Shown here: positions 27,616 through 36,844 of the stretch, one piece after another
Position numbering within the stretch: position 1 is the stretch's first letter
How the letters are laid out: each line of letters opens with the position of its first letter
Source of the DNA: Labilithrix sp.
Lineage (GTDB): Bacteria; Myxococcota_A; Polyangia; Polyangiales; Polyangiaceae
Direction: 5' to 3'
Assembly (NCBI GenBank): GCA_019637195.1
Contig: JAHBWA010000086.1
Span: 1-36,844, forward strand
Length of the DNA stretch: 36,844 nucleotides
Made by a program: the position numbers and the translations under genes
The notes under the pieces: model-generated
Databases searched by the model: none
Told to the model about the DNA's origin: nothing
Seen by the model: only the letters and a program-made list of their open reading frames with translations

Positions 27616-28740
27616 CTAGGCGGAGCGGCGGCGACGCGCGACGACGAGCGCGAGGGCGCCCGCGACGGCGAGCGCGCCGAACGCACCCGACGACGTCATC
27701 CGCGGCGCGGCCGAGCAGCCGGTCGTGGTGGTCGTCCTCGTGATCGTCCCAGGAGCGGCCTCGGTCGCGTCGACGGCGGTGCACGTCTCGCCCTCGCAGA
27801 CCGTACCGGTCTCGGGATCGGCGGACAGATCGGGCGGGGCCGAGAGCCACGCGGGCGCGTCGTAGCCGCCGGACCGCGCGGCCTTCTCCCCCGCGGCGAT
27901 GATCATCTCGGCGTGCGCGTCGGTGCGCGTATAGATGGCGGCGAGGCAGCGGTCCTCCGTCTGCGGGCCACGCGAGAGGGCGCCGAGGACATAGGGCTCG
28001 CGACGGTCGAAGCTGTCCTGATCGAAGGCACCGCCGCCGGAGTCACCCGAGCAGACGTATCCCTCGGTGATGAACTCCTTGTCGCTGTCGAGCATTCGGG
28101 AGTACGGGCCGTCGCACTCGTACGTGTCGTCTCCGGGGACGCACACGATGTCGATCTTCTCGCGGATGCGGCGGACGCCGGAGTCACGGGCGTTCGGGCT
28201 CGTGATTCCGTAGCCGAGCGCCGTGATCTGACCGCCGATCTTCGTGCGGTCGGTCATCGAGAACTGCACGACCGGCGTGGCCGGCGTCGCCTCGTCCGCC
28301 GGGATGTTGTCCTCGAGCGTGATGAGCGCGATGTCGTTGCCGCAGAAGCCGGTCTCCTTCGGCGTGGTGATCGACTTCGCCTGATAGAGCTTCTGCGCGC
28401 GACGGAGGCTCGGCTCGGTCGTGACGAAGAGCCCCGACGGGCTCACGTTGCGCGTCGGGAACTTGTCGGCGCAGGTGACCGCGGAGTTGCCGTCCGGCGG
28501 GACCACGCAGTGACGGGCGGTGAGCACGAGGTTCGGCGCGATGAGCGTGCCCGAGCAGACGGACCCGTAGCGGCTCGCGATACCGACCGCGAAATTGTTC
28601 GCCTTCTTCGTGTCGGACTTCCCGTCCTGAACCGCGCTCGCCTGCTGCCCCAAGGGCTCGGAATCCCAAGACGACTCGGGTGCTGCGCCGCAAGCCACGA
28701 GGGCGGGGAAAAGCATCGTTCCGAGCAGGCTTGTCCGCAT
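27616..28740 (-). CDS. Trypsin-like serine protease with MYXO-CTERM tail
   Basis: The 374-residue S1-family protease has a complete triad: His77 (TARHC), Asp136 (GNDIALI) and Ser234 (CSGDSGGGAF). The start at the ATG at 28740 gives a signal peptide with a lipobox-like LVAC (Cys17). The C-terminus is a MYXO-CTERM sorting signal: Cys342 in TGCSAAP, a hydrophobic helix, then ARRRRSA. In myxobacteria this tail is recognised by myxosortase, cut near the Cys, and leads to surface anchoring or release. Several Cys outside the triad suggest disulphides. It is divergent from the DUF362 gene, and a 20-bp palindrome lies in the shared spacer. Confidence 0.92.
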   Translation of the reverse strand: MRTSLLGTMLFPALVACGAAPESSWDSEPLGQQASAVQDGKSDTKKANNFAVGIASRYGSVCSGTLIAPNLVLTARHCVVPPDGNSAVTCADKFPTRNVSPSGLFVTTEPSLRRAQKLYQAKSITTPKETGFCGNDIALITLEDNIPADEATPATPVVQFSMTDRTKIGGQITALGYGITSPNARDSGVRRIREKIDIVCVPGDDTYECDGPYSRMLDSDKEFITEGYVCSGDSGGGAFDQDSFDRREPYVLGALSRGPQTEDRCLAAIYTRTDAHAEMIIAAGEKAARSGGYDAPAWLSAPPDLSADPETGTVCEGETCTAVDATEAAPGTITRTTTTTGCSAAPRMTSSGAFGALAVAGALALVVARRRRSA

Positions 28741-28872
28741 GTTGGCGCTCTCCGAGGTCTCGGCCAGGTGCGGCAGCCGATCCAGCGGGGCAGCTGGATC
28801 ATGCGGTCCCCACCGGCGAGGGCGAGTGAATGTATCCGAGCCCGCCCGAGGCGCTCCTCTCGAACGCGTCTC

Positions 28873-28892
28873 ACCGGACGAGCTCGTCCGGT
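28873..28892. promoter_or_regulatory. Perfect 20-bp palindrome, candidate operator
   Basis: ACCGGACGAGCTCGTCCGGT is a perfect inverted repeat with no central spacer. It lies 35 bases before the DUF362 start and 132 bases from the protease start. Its position between divergent genes suits a dimeric regulator binding site. Confidence 0.5.
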
Positions 28893-28927
28893 TTCGGCCT
28901 TCGCGGAATTTTCGTAGACTTTCGAGC

Positions 28928-30574
<1,647 letters not shown>

Positions 30575-30593
30575 CGTGCGCGACGACCCGACG

Positions 30594-31319
30594 ATGCGAA
30601 CCGACCCCCTCACGCTAGACAGCGGGCTCCCGCTCGCCAGCTCGAGCGCGAACCGGGTGGCCGTGCTCGCCGAGCCTCCCCTGCCCGGGCGCTGCCTCCA
30701 GGACCTGCTCGCCGCGCACGCGCCGGAGTGGGTCGCGGACCTCTGCGCGGCGATGCTGCGCGACACGCTCGACGGCCTTCAGTCCGTCGACGCGCGCGAG
30801 TACGTCGTCTTCGCGCCCGGCGACGACGAGGCGCTCCGCGTGCTCGCGCGCCACGTCCCTGCGCCGTGGCGCCTGGTCGGCGGCGTCGTCGACGCGTCGG
30901 CGGCGTTCGCGCACCTCGGCGCGTCGAGCGACGACGGCACCACGCTGCTCGTACGGAGCGACGCGCCGGCGGCGCCCGTCGAACCGCTCGTCGCCCTGCT
31001 CGCCCCGAGCGACGCGCGGGCGGGCGAGAGCGCGCGAGCCGTCGCGCCGCTCGCGGTCATGGGACCGTCGCGAGAGGGCCGTGCCTGGCTCTTCGGCGCG
31101 CGTCGCGGCGACGGCCTCACCGCGGACCTCCCGTGGACGAGCCCGGAGCTCGCCGCGACGATACGTGTACGATGCACGCGCATGAACGTACCGCTCGCGC
31201 AGCTCCCGACCGCCACCATCGTCGACGCGCCGAGCGCCGTCCTCGAGCTCCTCGAGGAGCTCCGACGTCACCCGGAGCGCGCGCCGCGGACGGCGCAGTT
31301 CGCCGTCACGCGCGGGTAG
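30594..31319 (+). CDS. DUF2064 (TIGR04282-like) protein, divergent
   Basis: The 241-residue protein resembles the DUF2064 family of CofC-like nucleotidyl/glycosyltransferases: VAVLAEPPLPGR at the start, ADLCAAMLRDTLDGLQ, YVVFAPGD and PLAVMGPSREGRAWLFGAR. The usual KTRL after the first glycines is CLQDL, and the G-x-D-x-P nucleotide motif is degraded to RSDAP, so catalysis is doubtful. GTG at 30576, 18 bases upstream, is an alternative start that would nearly touch the DUF362 stop. It probably forms an operon with the DUF362 gene and perhaps cutA. Confidence 0.65.
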   Translation: MRTDPLTLDSGLPLASSSANRVAVLAEPPLPGRCLQDLLAAHAPEWVADLCAAMLRDTLDGLQSVDAREYVVFAPGDDEALRVLARHVPAPWRLVGGVVDASAAFAHLGASSDDGTTLLVRSDAPAAPVEPLVALLAPSDARAGESARAVAPLAVMGPSREGRAWLFGARRGDGLTADLPWTSPELAATIRVRCTRMNVPLAQLPTATIVDAPSAVLELLEELRRHPERAPRTAQFAVTRG

Positions 31320-31369
31320 GCCGCGCGCGGCGCGCTTGATTTCCCTCCGCTCGCTGCGAGGATCGGCGC

Positions 31370-31711
31370 GTGACACTCACGACGAAACACATCGCGGTCA
31401 TCACCACCACGGCCAGCGCGGACGAGGCTCGCCGCATCGCCAAGAGCATCGTCGAGCGGCGGCTCGCGGCCTGCGCGCACGTCTCGGAGCTCGAGAGCTT
31501 CTACGTCTGGAAGGGAGCGCTCGAGAACGAGAAAGAGCACCGCGTCGTGTTCAAGACCACCGCCGAGCAGTACGACGCGGTGGAGCGCGCCATCGAAGAG
31601 CAACACTCGTACGAGGTCCCCGCGATCTACGCGGTGCCGCTCGAGCGGATGTTCGCGCCCTACGCCGCGTGGCTCGAGGACAACAGCAAGGGGAGCGGAG
31701 AGGCCCCGTAG
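31370..31711 (+). CDS. cutA: CutA1-type divalent-cation tolerance protein
   Basis: The 113-residue protein has the CutA1 ferredoxin-like fold pattern: IAVITTTASADEARRIAKSIVERRLAACAHV, FYVWKGALENEKEHRVVFKTT and the HSYEVPAIYAVPL segment. Family members form tight trimers; a role in copper tolerance is reported in E. coli but the biochemical activity is unsettled. Translation begins at the GTG at 31370, with AGGA eight bases upstream. The last residues (KGSGEAP) are directly followed by a GST remnant in another frame. Confidence 0.95.
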   Translation: MTLTTKHIAVITTTASADEARRIAKSIVERRLAACAHVSELESFYVWKGALENEKEHRVVFKTTAEQYDAVERAIEEQHSYEVPAIYAVPLERMFAPYAAWLEDNSKGSGEAP

Positions 31712-32037
31712 TCGAGGCTCGCTCCCGGACGCGGCGGGGTCCCGCGCTGAAGCTCATCTTCGAGCACCTGATGAAGCGCCCGCAGGAGCCTGCGGTCCTC
31801 GAGGCGGCCGGCAAGGCGCTCGAGACGACCGCCGCCGTGATGGACGCGCAGCTGGCGAAGACGCCGTTCCTCGTCGGTCAGGACCTGACGCTCGCGGACA
31901 TCTGCTTCATGCCGTACGTCGAGTACCTGATGGCCACGCCGGCGAAGGAGCTCCTCACCGAGCACCCGCACGTGACGGCGTGGTGGACGAGGGTGAGCGG
32001 CCGCCCGAGCTGGAAGGCCGCCACCGGCAAGGCCTGA
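31712..32037 (+). pseudogene. Glutathione S-transferase C-terminal remnant
   Basis: About 108 codons after the cutA stop, in a different frame, encode a GST all-helical C-terminal domain: PALKLIFEHLMK, AGKALETTAAVMDAQLAKTPFLVGQDLTLADICFMPYVEYL, then HPHVTAWWTRVSGRPSWKA, as in phi-class GSTs. The thioredoxin-fold N-terminal domain that binds glutathione is absent on either strand upstream, and there is no credible start codon with a ribosome-binding site. The first usable ATG (about 31768) would start inside the first helix. This looks like a deletion that joined cutA to the back half of a GST gene. Confidence 0.8.
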
Positions 32038-32047
32038 CGCGCGCGCG

Positions 32048-33463
32048 TCACTTCGTCGCTCGGTCGATCGCCACGTAGAGCGTCGCGTCGCCGCGCTGCA
32101 CGCGCAACACGAGCGGCCGCTTCGCGGACGACTCGCGCGCGCGCGCGTGGAGATCGCTCGCCGACGCGACCGGCTTCCGGTCCGCCTCGACGATGACGTC
32201 TCCAGGCCGGAGAACGCCCGCGCTCGGGCCGTCGGGCGCCACCTGGCGCACGACGGCTCCGCCGCCGTCGGCGTCGCCGACCGCGAGGCCGAGCCCGCTC
32301 GGCTCGGTCGCGCCCGGCCGCGCCCCGGCGGACGCCTGCGAAGCCGGCTGGTCGAGCGCCGCGAGCGTGGCGTGGACGACCTTCGTCTCGCTCCCGCGCC
32401 TCACGGTCAGCTCCACCTTCGAGCCAGGCGCGTGCCGCGCGATCGTCCGGGAGAGATCGCGCGCGTGCTTGATCGGCGTCTCGCCGACCCGAACGACGAC
32501 GTCGCCGTTCGCGAGCCCGGCGCGCGCGGCGGGTCCGTCCTTCTCGACGTCACCCACGAGCGCGCCGCGCTGCTCGCCGAGCCCGAGACCGGCAGCGAGC
32601 GCGTCGTCGATCTCCTGGACGTGGACACCGAGGCGGCCGCGCTTCACGTGCCCGTCGGCGACGAGCTGCGGGAGGATGAGCTTGATCTCGTCGGACGGGA
32701 TCGCGAACCCGATCCCCTGGCCGGCCGGGTTGATCGCGGTGTTCATCCCGATGACCTGTCCGCGCCCGTCGAAGAGCGGGCCGCCGCTGTTGCCCGGGTT
32801 GATCGACGCGTCCGTCTGGAGAAAGTCGTCGTACGGGCCCGCGCCGATCGCGCGGCCCTTCGCGCTCACGATGCCGGTCGTCACGGTGTGGCCGAGGCCG
32901 AACGGGTTGCCGATGGCCACCACCGGCTCCCCGACGCGCGAGCGCGCGCTCGCGCCGAACGAGGCGAACGGGAGACCCTTGGCGCCCTCGATCTCGAGGA
33001 CGGCGACGTCGAGCCGCTCGTCGCGCCCCCTCACCTTCGCCACGAGCTCGCGCTCGTCCGCGAGCTTCACCTTCACGACCTCGGCGCCGTCGACGACGTG
33101 CGCGTTCGTGAGCACGTGGCCCTGGTCGTCGAAGAGGAACCCCGAGCCGAGCGCCGACTGCTTGCGCGGCAGGTCGGGACCTGGCCCGCCAGGGCCGTTG
33201 CGGAAGAAGAAGTCGAACGGCGACGCAGCGCCCGCGCGCGCCGCCTTGGTCGACGACTCGACCGTGATGTTGACGACGGACGCCTTCACCTTCTCGACGA
33301 GCGAGGCGGTGTCGAGGACCGGCGCGGACGTCGCGACCTCCGCCGCGGTCAGGGTGGTGGTCGCGACCGGCGCTCGGCTGCATCCTGCGCCGAGCGAGAT
33401 CAAGGGGAGGAGCGCCGCGAGGACGAGCTTGTCGGGTGCGAAGCCATACGTAGGAGAGCTCAC
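32048..33463 (-). CDS. HtrA/DegP-family serine protease, lipid-anchored
   Basis: The 471-residue Do-family protease has His122 (TNAHVV), Asp152 (RLDVAVLEI) and Ser226 (GNSGGPL) as triad, a FLQTDASINPGNSGG core, and two PDZ domains (about 258-350 and 385-470). The signal peptide ends in a lipobox (LGAGC, Cys28), so it should be membrane-anchored in the periplasm, where it degrades or refolds damaged proteins. The LA-loop region (80-100, FFFRNGPGGPGP) is short. The gene starts with GTG at 33463, with only a weak GGGG upstream. It converges with the GST remnant, 10 bases apart. Confidence 0.93.
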   Translation of the reverse strand: MSSPTYGFAPDKLVLAALLPLISLGAGCSRAPVATTTLTAAEVATSAPVLDTASLVEKVKASVVNITVESSTKAARAGAASPFDFFFRNGPGGPGPDLPRKQSALGSGFLFDDQGHVLTNAHVVDGAEVVKVKLADERELVAKVRGRDERLDVAVLEIEGAKGLPFASFGASARSRVGEPVVAIGNPFGLGHTVTTGIVSAKGRAIGAGPYDDFLQTDASINPGNSGGPLFDGRGQVIGMNTAINPAGQGIGFAIPSDEIKLILPQLVADGHVKRGRLGVHVQEIDDALAAGLGLGEQRGALVGDVEKDGPAARAGLANGDVVVRVGETPIKHARDLSRTIARHAPGSKVELTVRRGSETKVVHATLAALDQPASQASAGARPGATEPSGLGLAVGDADGGGAVVRQVAPDGPSAGVLRPGDVIVEADRKPVASASDLHARARESSAKRPLVLRVQRGDATLYVAIDRATK

Positions 33464-33714
33464 GGCCCCAAAACACGACGCGTGCCTTTGTCTTCCCGGT
33501 CGTGCTGCCGAATTCGATCATCGCCGAGCGGCGCGCGCGGCCCGTGCGTCGACGCGGCGCGCGCGGCCCGCCCGCCGCCGGTGACGGGAGCGAGATCCGG
33601 GACGCGGGCCCCCGGCGATCCAACGTACATGTAAGCCTCGCCGCGCCTTTCGCGAATTCGGGCGACGTTTCGAGGTGGCGCGCGGCGGGCATCCGGAGTG
33701 CATGAGCCCTGCCC
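33464..33714. other. Spacer between divergent protease and lipoprotein genes
   Basis: GC-rich, 251 bases. It should hold promoters for both genes, but I find no convincing boxes. No gene or repeat is seen. Confidence 0.35.
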
Positions 33715-34290
33715 ATGCGCGTCGTCCTCCTCGCGACCTCTGCCTGGCTCCTCACCGCCGTCTCCGTGTTCGCGTGTTCGAGCTCGGAGACCACCGTGAC
33801 GGAGGAGGACGCGGGGACCCCGCTGCCGAGCACCCCGAACGATCCGCCGCCCGACCAGGAAGACGACGATCCGAACGACACGCCGCCTCCCCCGCCCCCG
33901 ACGGACGCCGGCGCCGACGACGCCGCCGAGCCGACCGACGCCGACGTGGGCGACGGGAACGCCGGCGTCTTGTGCACGGCGAGCGACGTCAAGGAGACGG
34001 AGAACAACGACACGCCGGCGACGGCCGATCCGCTCCCGGGCATCCCGAGCTCGTACTGCGGCCGCCTCGGCGCCGGCGACGTCGATCACGCGTCGTTCAC
34101 GCTGAACACGGGGGGCTTCCGCAGCCAGTTCGCGTACTCCAGCTCGCAGGTGACCATCACGGCGACGGTCGAGGGCGAGACGTTCAACCTGAGCGGGAGC
34201 GGCTACATCTTCAAGCAGGGAAAGCAGTACGTCCTCAGGATCTCGGCGGCCGCGCCGACCGACTACCGCATCCAGCTCCTGCCGCCCTGA
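33715..34290 (+). CDS. Lipoprotein with PPC-like domain
   Basis: The 191-residue protein has a lipobox (VFAC, Cys21), a long Pro/Asp/Ala linker (about 30-82, including a run of six Pro) and a C-terminal domain of about 105 residues. The domain reads KETENNDTPATADPLPG, then CGRLGAGDVDHASFTL and YVLRISAAAPTDYRIQLLP. The E-x-E-N-N-D-T-x-x-x-A opening and the 'G-x-x-D-x-D-x-F' core match bacterial pre-peptidase C-terminal (PPC) domains, which fold as beta-sandwiches on secreted enzymes. Here it stands alone without an enzyme. Confidence 0.75.
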   Translation: MRVVLLATSAWLLTAVSVFACSSSETTVTEEDAGTPLPSTPNDPPPDQEDDDPNDTPPPPPPTDAGADDAAEPTDADVGDGNAGVLCTASDVKETENNDTPATADPLPGIPSSYCGRLGAGDVDHASFTLNTGGFRSQFAYSSSQVTITATVEGETFNLSGSGYIFKQGKQYVLRISAAAPTDYRIQLLPP

Positions 34291-34676
34291 TCGACGCGCG
34301 CCGGCGGCTCACCGCGGCCAGGGCGGTCGAGCGCCGAGCCCAGCGGATCGCGCTGCGCCCCGTCCGCGGAGAGGGCGCTCCGTCGGCGGCTCGCGCTCGC
34401 GGCGGCCCCCGACGTTCGGGCGTCACGGCCGAGCCGCGCCTCCCGGACTCGCGCCGGACGGCGGCGCTTGGCGCCCAGCCGTTCGGCGCAGGAGAGACCG
34501 CCGAGGACGTCCGCTCGGCCGAGGACGTCCACGCGATCGACGGGCCGCGCGCAGCGAGCGTACACTCCGCGCGCTATGAAATGGGCAGGCCCGCTCCGAG
34601 CGAGCTCCCCGAGCGCCACGGTCGCGAGTCGAGGGAGCGGCGCGCCCCTCTCGACCGAACCGAGCGCGCATAATCG
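34291..34676. other. Gene-free region upstream of the hybrid kinase
   Basis: 386 bases without a supported gene. A 13-bp direct repeat GCCGAGGACGTCC occurs at 34500-34512 and 34518-34530, about 150 bases before the kinase start. A possible -10 box TACACT (34561-34566) follows 30 bases later, with no good -35. Confidence 0.35.
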
Positions 34677-36539
34677 ATGCAACACGACGACGACCACGGG
34701 CCGCGCTCATCGGACGCGCGCCGAGCGGTCCAGGAGACCGCACCGCCACGGCCGCACACCGAGGAAGAGCTCCTCGCGCTCAAGGACGCGCTCGAGGAGG
34801 AGAGGCGCGTCCTCGAGCTGCTCAACGAGACGGGAGCGACGCTCGCCTCGAAGCTGGACCTCCAGGCCGTCGTGCAGGCCGTCACGGACGCGGGCACTCA
34901 GCTCAGCGGCGCAGAGTTCGGCGCGTTCTTCTACACGGCGACCGACGCCGCGGGGAAGGTGTTCACGCTCTTCACCCTCTCGGGCGCGCCGCGCGAGGCG
35001 TTCGAGCGCTTCGGACACCCACGCAGGACGCCGCTCTTCGAGCCGACCTTCGGCGGCGCGGGCGTCGTCCGGATCGCGGACGTCCTCGAAGATCCGCGCT
35101 ACGGCAAGGTCGGTCCGCACCACGGTATGCCGCCCGGACACCTGCCGGTGCGCAGCTACCTCGCCGCCCCGGTCGTGGCGCGCTCCGGCGAGGTGCTCGG
35201 CGCGCTCCTCTTCGGCCACCGCGACCGCGGCGTCTTCACGACGCGGTCGGAGCGGTTGATCCTGGGCATCGCCGCCCAGGCAGCGATCGCGATCGACAAC
35301 GCCCGCCTGTACGAGGAGGCGAAGCGAGCGGCCGAGGAGCGCGCGCTTCTGCTCGAGGCCGAGCGCGTCGCCCGGGCGGAGGCGGAGCGCGCGAACCGCA
35401 TCAAGGACGAGTTCCTCGCCACGCTCTCCCATGAGCTCCGCTCGCCCCTGAACGCCGTGCTGGGCTGGGCCGAGCTCTTGCTGGGCCGCCCCACGACCGA
35501 CGGCGACACGCGACGCGGCCTCGAGATCATCTCGCGCAACGCGCGCTCGCAGGCGCAGCTCATCGACGACCTGCTCGATCTGAATCGGATTGTGTCGGGC
35601 AAGCTCCGCCTGGACATGCGCCCCGTCGACCTCCCGGCGATCATGGAAGCCGCGCTCGAGTCCGTTCGACCGTCCGCGCTCGCGAAGTCGATCGTCGTGC
35701 GGACGACCTTGGATCCCGACGCCCGGCAGGTGCGCGGCGACCCGAATCGCCTCCAGCAGATCGTCTGGAACCTCCTCAGCAACGCCGTGAAGTTCACGCC
35801 GAACGGCGGCGCGATCGACGTCTCCTCGCTGCGCACGCGCGGCGGCGTCGAGATCGCGATCCGCGACTCGGGGGCGGGCATCAGCCCGGAGTTTCTGCCC
35901 CACATCTTCGAGCGGTTCCGCCAGGCCGATTCGTCGACGACGAGGAAGTTCGGCGGGCTCGGGATCGGCCTATCCATCGTCAAGCACCTGGCCGAGCTCC
36001 ACGGCGGCAGCGTGCGCGCCGCCAGCGACGGCTGCGGGAGGGGGGCGACGTTCACTGTGGCGGTCCCGCTGCAGCAGACTCGCGAGCTCGCCGCCTCACC
36101 CACCGAGCGCGACGCCACGAGGCCGCCGGCCCCGTGCGGGCCGGACCGCTCGCTCGAGGGGGTCAAGATCCTCGTCGTCGACGACGAGCGCGACGCGCGC
36201 GACCTCGCGCGGCTCGTCCTCTGCGACGCGTCCGCGGACGTGTTCACGGCCGAGTCCGCCACCGAGGGTCTGGCGCTCGTGAAGGAGCGAAGGCCTGACG
36301 TGATCGTCAGCGATCTCGGCATGCCCGAACGCGACGGATACGAGTTCATCCGCGACGTCCGCAACCTCGCGTCCGTCGGCGGCGGCGGGACGCCGGCCAT
36401 CGCGCTGACGGCGTTCGCGCGCTCGGAGGACCGGACGAAGGCGATGCTCGCGGGCTATCAGCTCCACGTGTCGAAGCCGTTCGAGCCGCGCGAGCTCGTC
36501 GCCACCGTCAAGAGCCTGGTCTCCGGAAAGCCCCCCTGA
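34677..36539 (+). CDS. Hybrid histidine kinase: GAF-HisKA-HATPase-REC
   Basis: The 620-residue cytoplasmic protein has a coiled-coil-like start (28-50), a GAF domain (about 57-210), a second coiled coil (212-243), HisKA with His252 in SHELRSPLNA, and a HATPase domain with N-box NLLSNAVKFTP, G1 DSGAGI and G2 GGLGIGLS. It ends in a receiver (about 496-620) with DDE, phospho-acceptor Asp546 (SDLGMPERDG) and Lys600. No membrane span is present, so the GAF domain should sense a soluble ligand, redox or light cue. No response regulator with an output domain is adjacent; phosphoryl transfer would go to a partner elsewhere. Confidence 0.95.
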   Translation: MQHDDDHGPRSSDARRAVQETAPPRPHTEEELLALKDALEEERRVLELLNETGATLASKLDLQAVVQAVTDAGTQLSGAEFGAFFYTATDAAGKVFTLFTLSGAPREAFERFGHPRRTPLFEPTFGGAGVVRIADVLEDPRYGKVGPHHGMPPGHLPVRSYLAAPVVARSGEVLGALLFGHRDRGVFTTRSERLILGIAAQAAIAIDNARLYEEAKRAAEERALLLEAERVARAEAERANRIKDEFLATLSHELRSPLNAVLGWAELLLGRPTTDGDTRRGLEIISRNARSQAQLIDDLLDLNRIVSGKLRLDMRPVDLPAIMEAALESVRPSALAKSIVVRTTLDPDARQVRGDPNRLQQIVWNLLSNAVKFTPNGGAIDVSSLRTRGGVEIAIRDSGAGISPEFLPHIFERFRQADSSTTRKFGGLGIGLSIVKHLAELHGGSVRAASDGCGRGATFTVAVPLQQTRELAASPTERDATRPPAPCGPDRSLEGVKILVVDDERDARDLARLVLCDASADVFTAESATEGLALVKERRPDVIVSDLGMPERDGYEFIRDVRNLASVGGGGTPAIALTAFARSEDRTKAMLAGYQLHVSKPFEPRELVATVKSLVSGKPP

Positions 36540-36620
36540 CCAGCTGGACGACCGCGGCGTCGCGCGCCGCCGTCGCACGCTCCGCTGGCGTCGCGCGAGC
36601 GGGCGAACTACGAGGAGCCC

Positions 36621-36844
36621 ATGCGCTCTGGGTCCCTCGGATGCTGGTCGCTCGCCGCCTCCCTCGCGCTCGGCGCGTGCTCGCCCGCCGCTCCCGCGCA
36701 GGAGCCGATCGGGGAGAGCACGGCGCGGCCGCGCGTCGCGAAGGCGGCGACGGCGGCGCTCGCGGGCGGAGAATCCGACGCGGCTCCCCTGGAGCAGCGG
36801 GCCGCGCGGCTGCACGAGCGAGCGATCGTCATCGACGGGCACGA
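36621..36844 (+). CDS. Membrane dipeptidase-like (peptidase M19) lipoprotein, 3'-truncated
   Basis: The gene runs off the window after about 74 codons. The ATG at 36621 has GGAG six bases upstream. A signal peptide with lipobox LGAC (Cys20) is followed by an Ala-rich linker. The last visible residues, RAARLHERAIVIDGH, match the N-terminal 'H-x-x-x-I-V-x-DGH' metal-binding opening of the M19 family, zinc enzymes that cleave dipeptides including D-amino-acid forms. The call rests on this single motif. Confidence 0.6.
   Translation, partial: MRSGSLGCWSLAASLALGACSPAAPAQEPIGESTARPRVAKAATAALAGGESDAAPLEQRAARLHERAIVIDGH

Noticed and set aside
31370..32037. A CutA-GST fusion protein
   Set aside because: The two coding stretches are in different frames separated by the cutA stop, and no slippery sequence is evident. 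A remnant is more likely.
34500..34530. Two GGACGTCC palindromes spaced 18 bp apart upstream of the hybrid kinase, as an operator pair
   Set aside because: The same 8-mer occurs elsewhere in the window (for example 21026-21033 and 27588-27595), about as expected for this base composition, so the pair is only noted.

Overview
The window is a chromosomal segment of a very GC-rich myxobacterium (phylum Myxococcota), most likely from the Polyangia side of that phylum. The evidence is the density of small secreted lipoproteins with Asp/Ala-rich linkers after the lipobox, a MYXO-CTERM sorting tail on a trypsin-like protease, a Ser/Thr kinase with an Ala/Pro-rich tail, an FHA-domain sigma-54 activator, and the style of the ribosomal genes. 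The genus call is inference only.

Layout. 1-982: C-terminal part of a GH15 glucoamylase/trehalase-like enzyme. 1276-7483 (minus strand): a translation operon fusA-tuf-rpsJ-rplD-rplW-rplB-rpsS, with a sigma-70-type promoter, a long structured leader and an intrinsic terminator just after rpsS. rplC is absent from between rpsJ and rplD, and tuf encodes an EF-Tu with an unusual switch I. 7700-17798 (plus): a GT-C membrane glycosyltransferase, two lipoproteins, a signalling set (FHA sigma-54 activator, Ser/Thr kinase, TPR/PEGA-like envelope protein) and a GT87-like membrane mannosyltransferase. 17846-19390 (minus): a small membrane protein and rpsG-rpsL with their own promoter. The usual str operon (rpsL-rpsG-fusA-tuf) is therefore split by about 11 kb of unrelated genes.

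19537-36844: an envelope and accessory region. It holds several lipoproteins of unknown role, uppP (undecaprenyl-diphosphate phosphatase), a SpoU-type RNA methyltransferase, a permuted papain-fold (YiiX-like) lipoprotein, a MYXO-CTERM trypsin-like protease divergent from a DUF362 protein, a DUF2064 protein, cutA, a GST C-terminal remnant, an HtrA/DegP lipoprotein protease, a PPC-like lipoprotein, a GAF-hybrid histidine kinase, and the start of an M19 membrane dipeptidase that runs off the window.

How the genes fit together. The minus-strand genes make ribosomal proteins and elongation factors. Most of the rest is cell-envelope biology: secreted or lipid-anchored proteins, two proteases, undecaprenyl recycling, two polyprenol-sugar-dependent membrane glycosyltransferases, and two signalling systems (kinase/FHA activator; hybrid histidine kinase). 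No mobile element, CRISPR array, tRNA or rRNA gene was seen. Several intergenic spaces carry short GC-rich tandem repeats.
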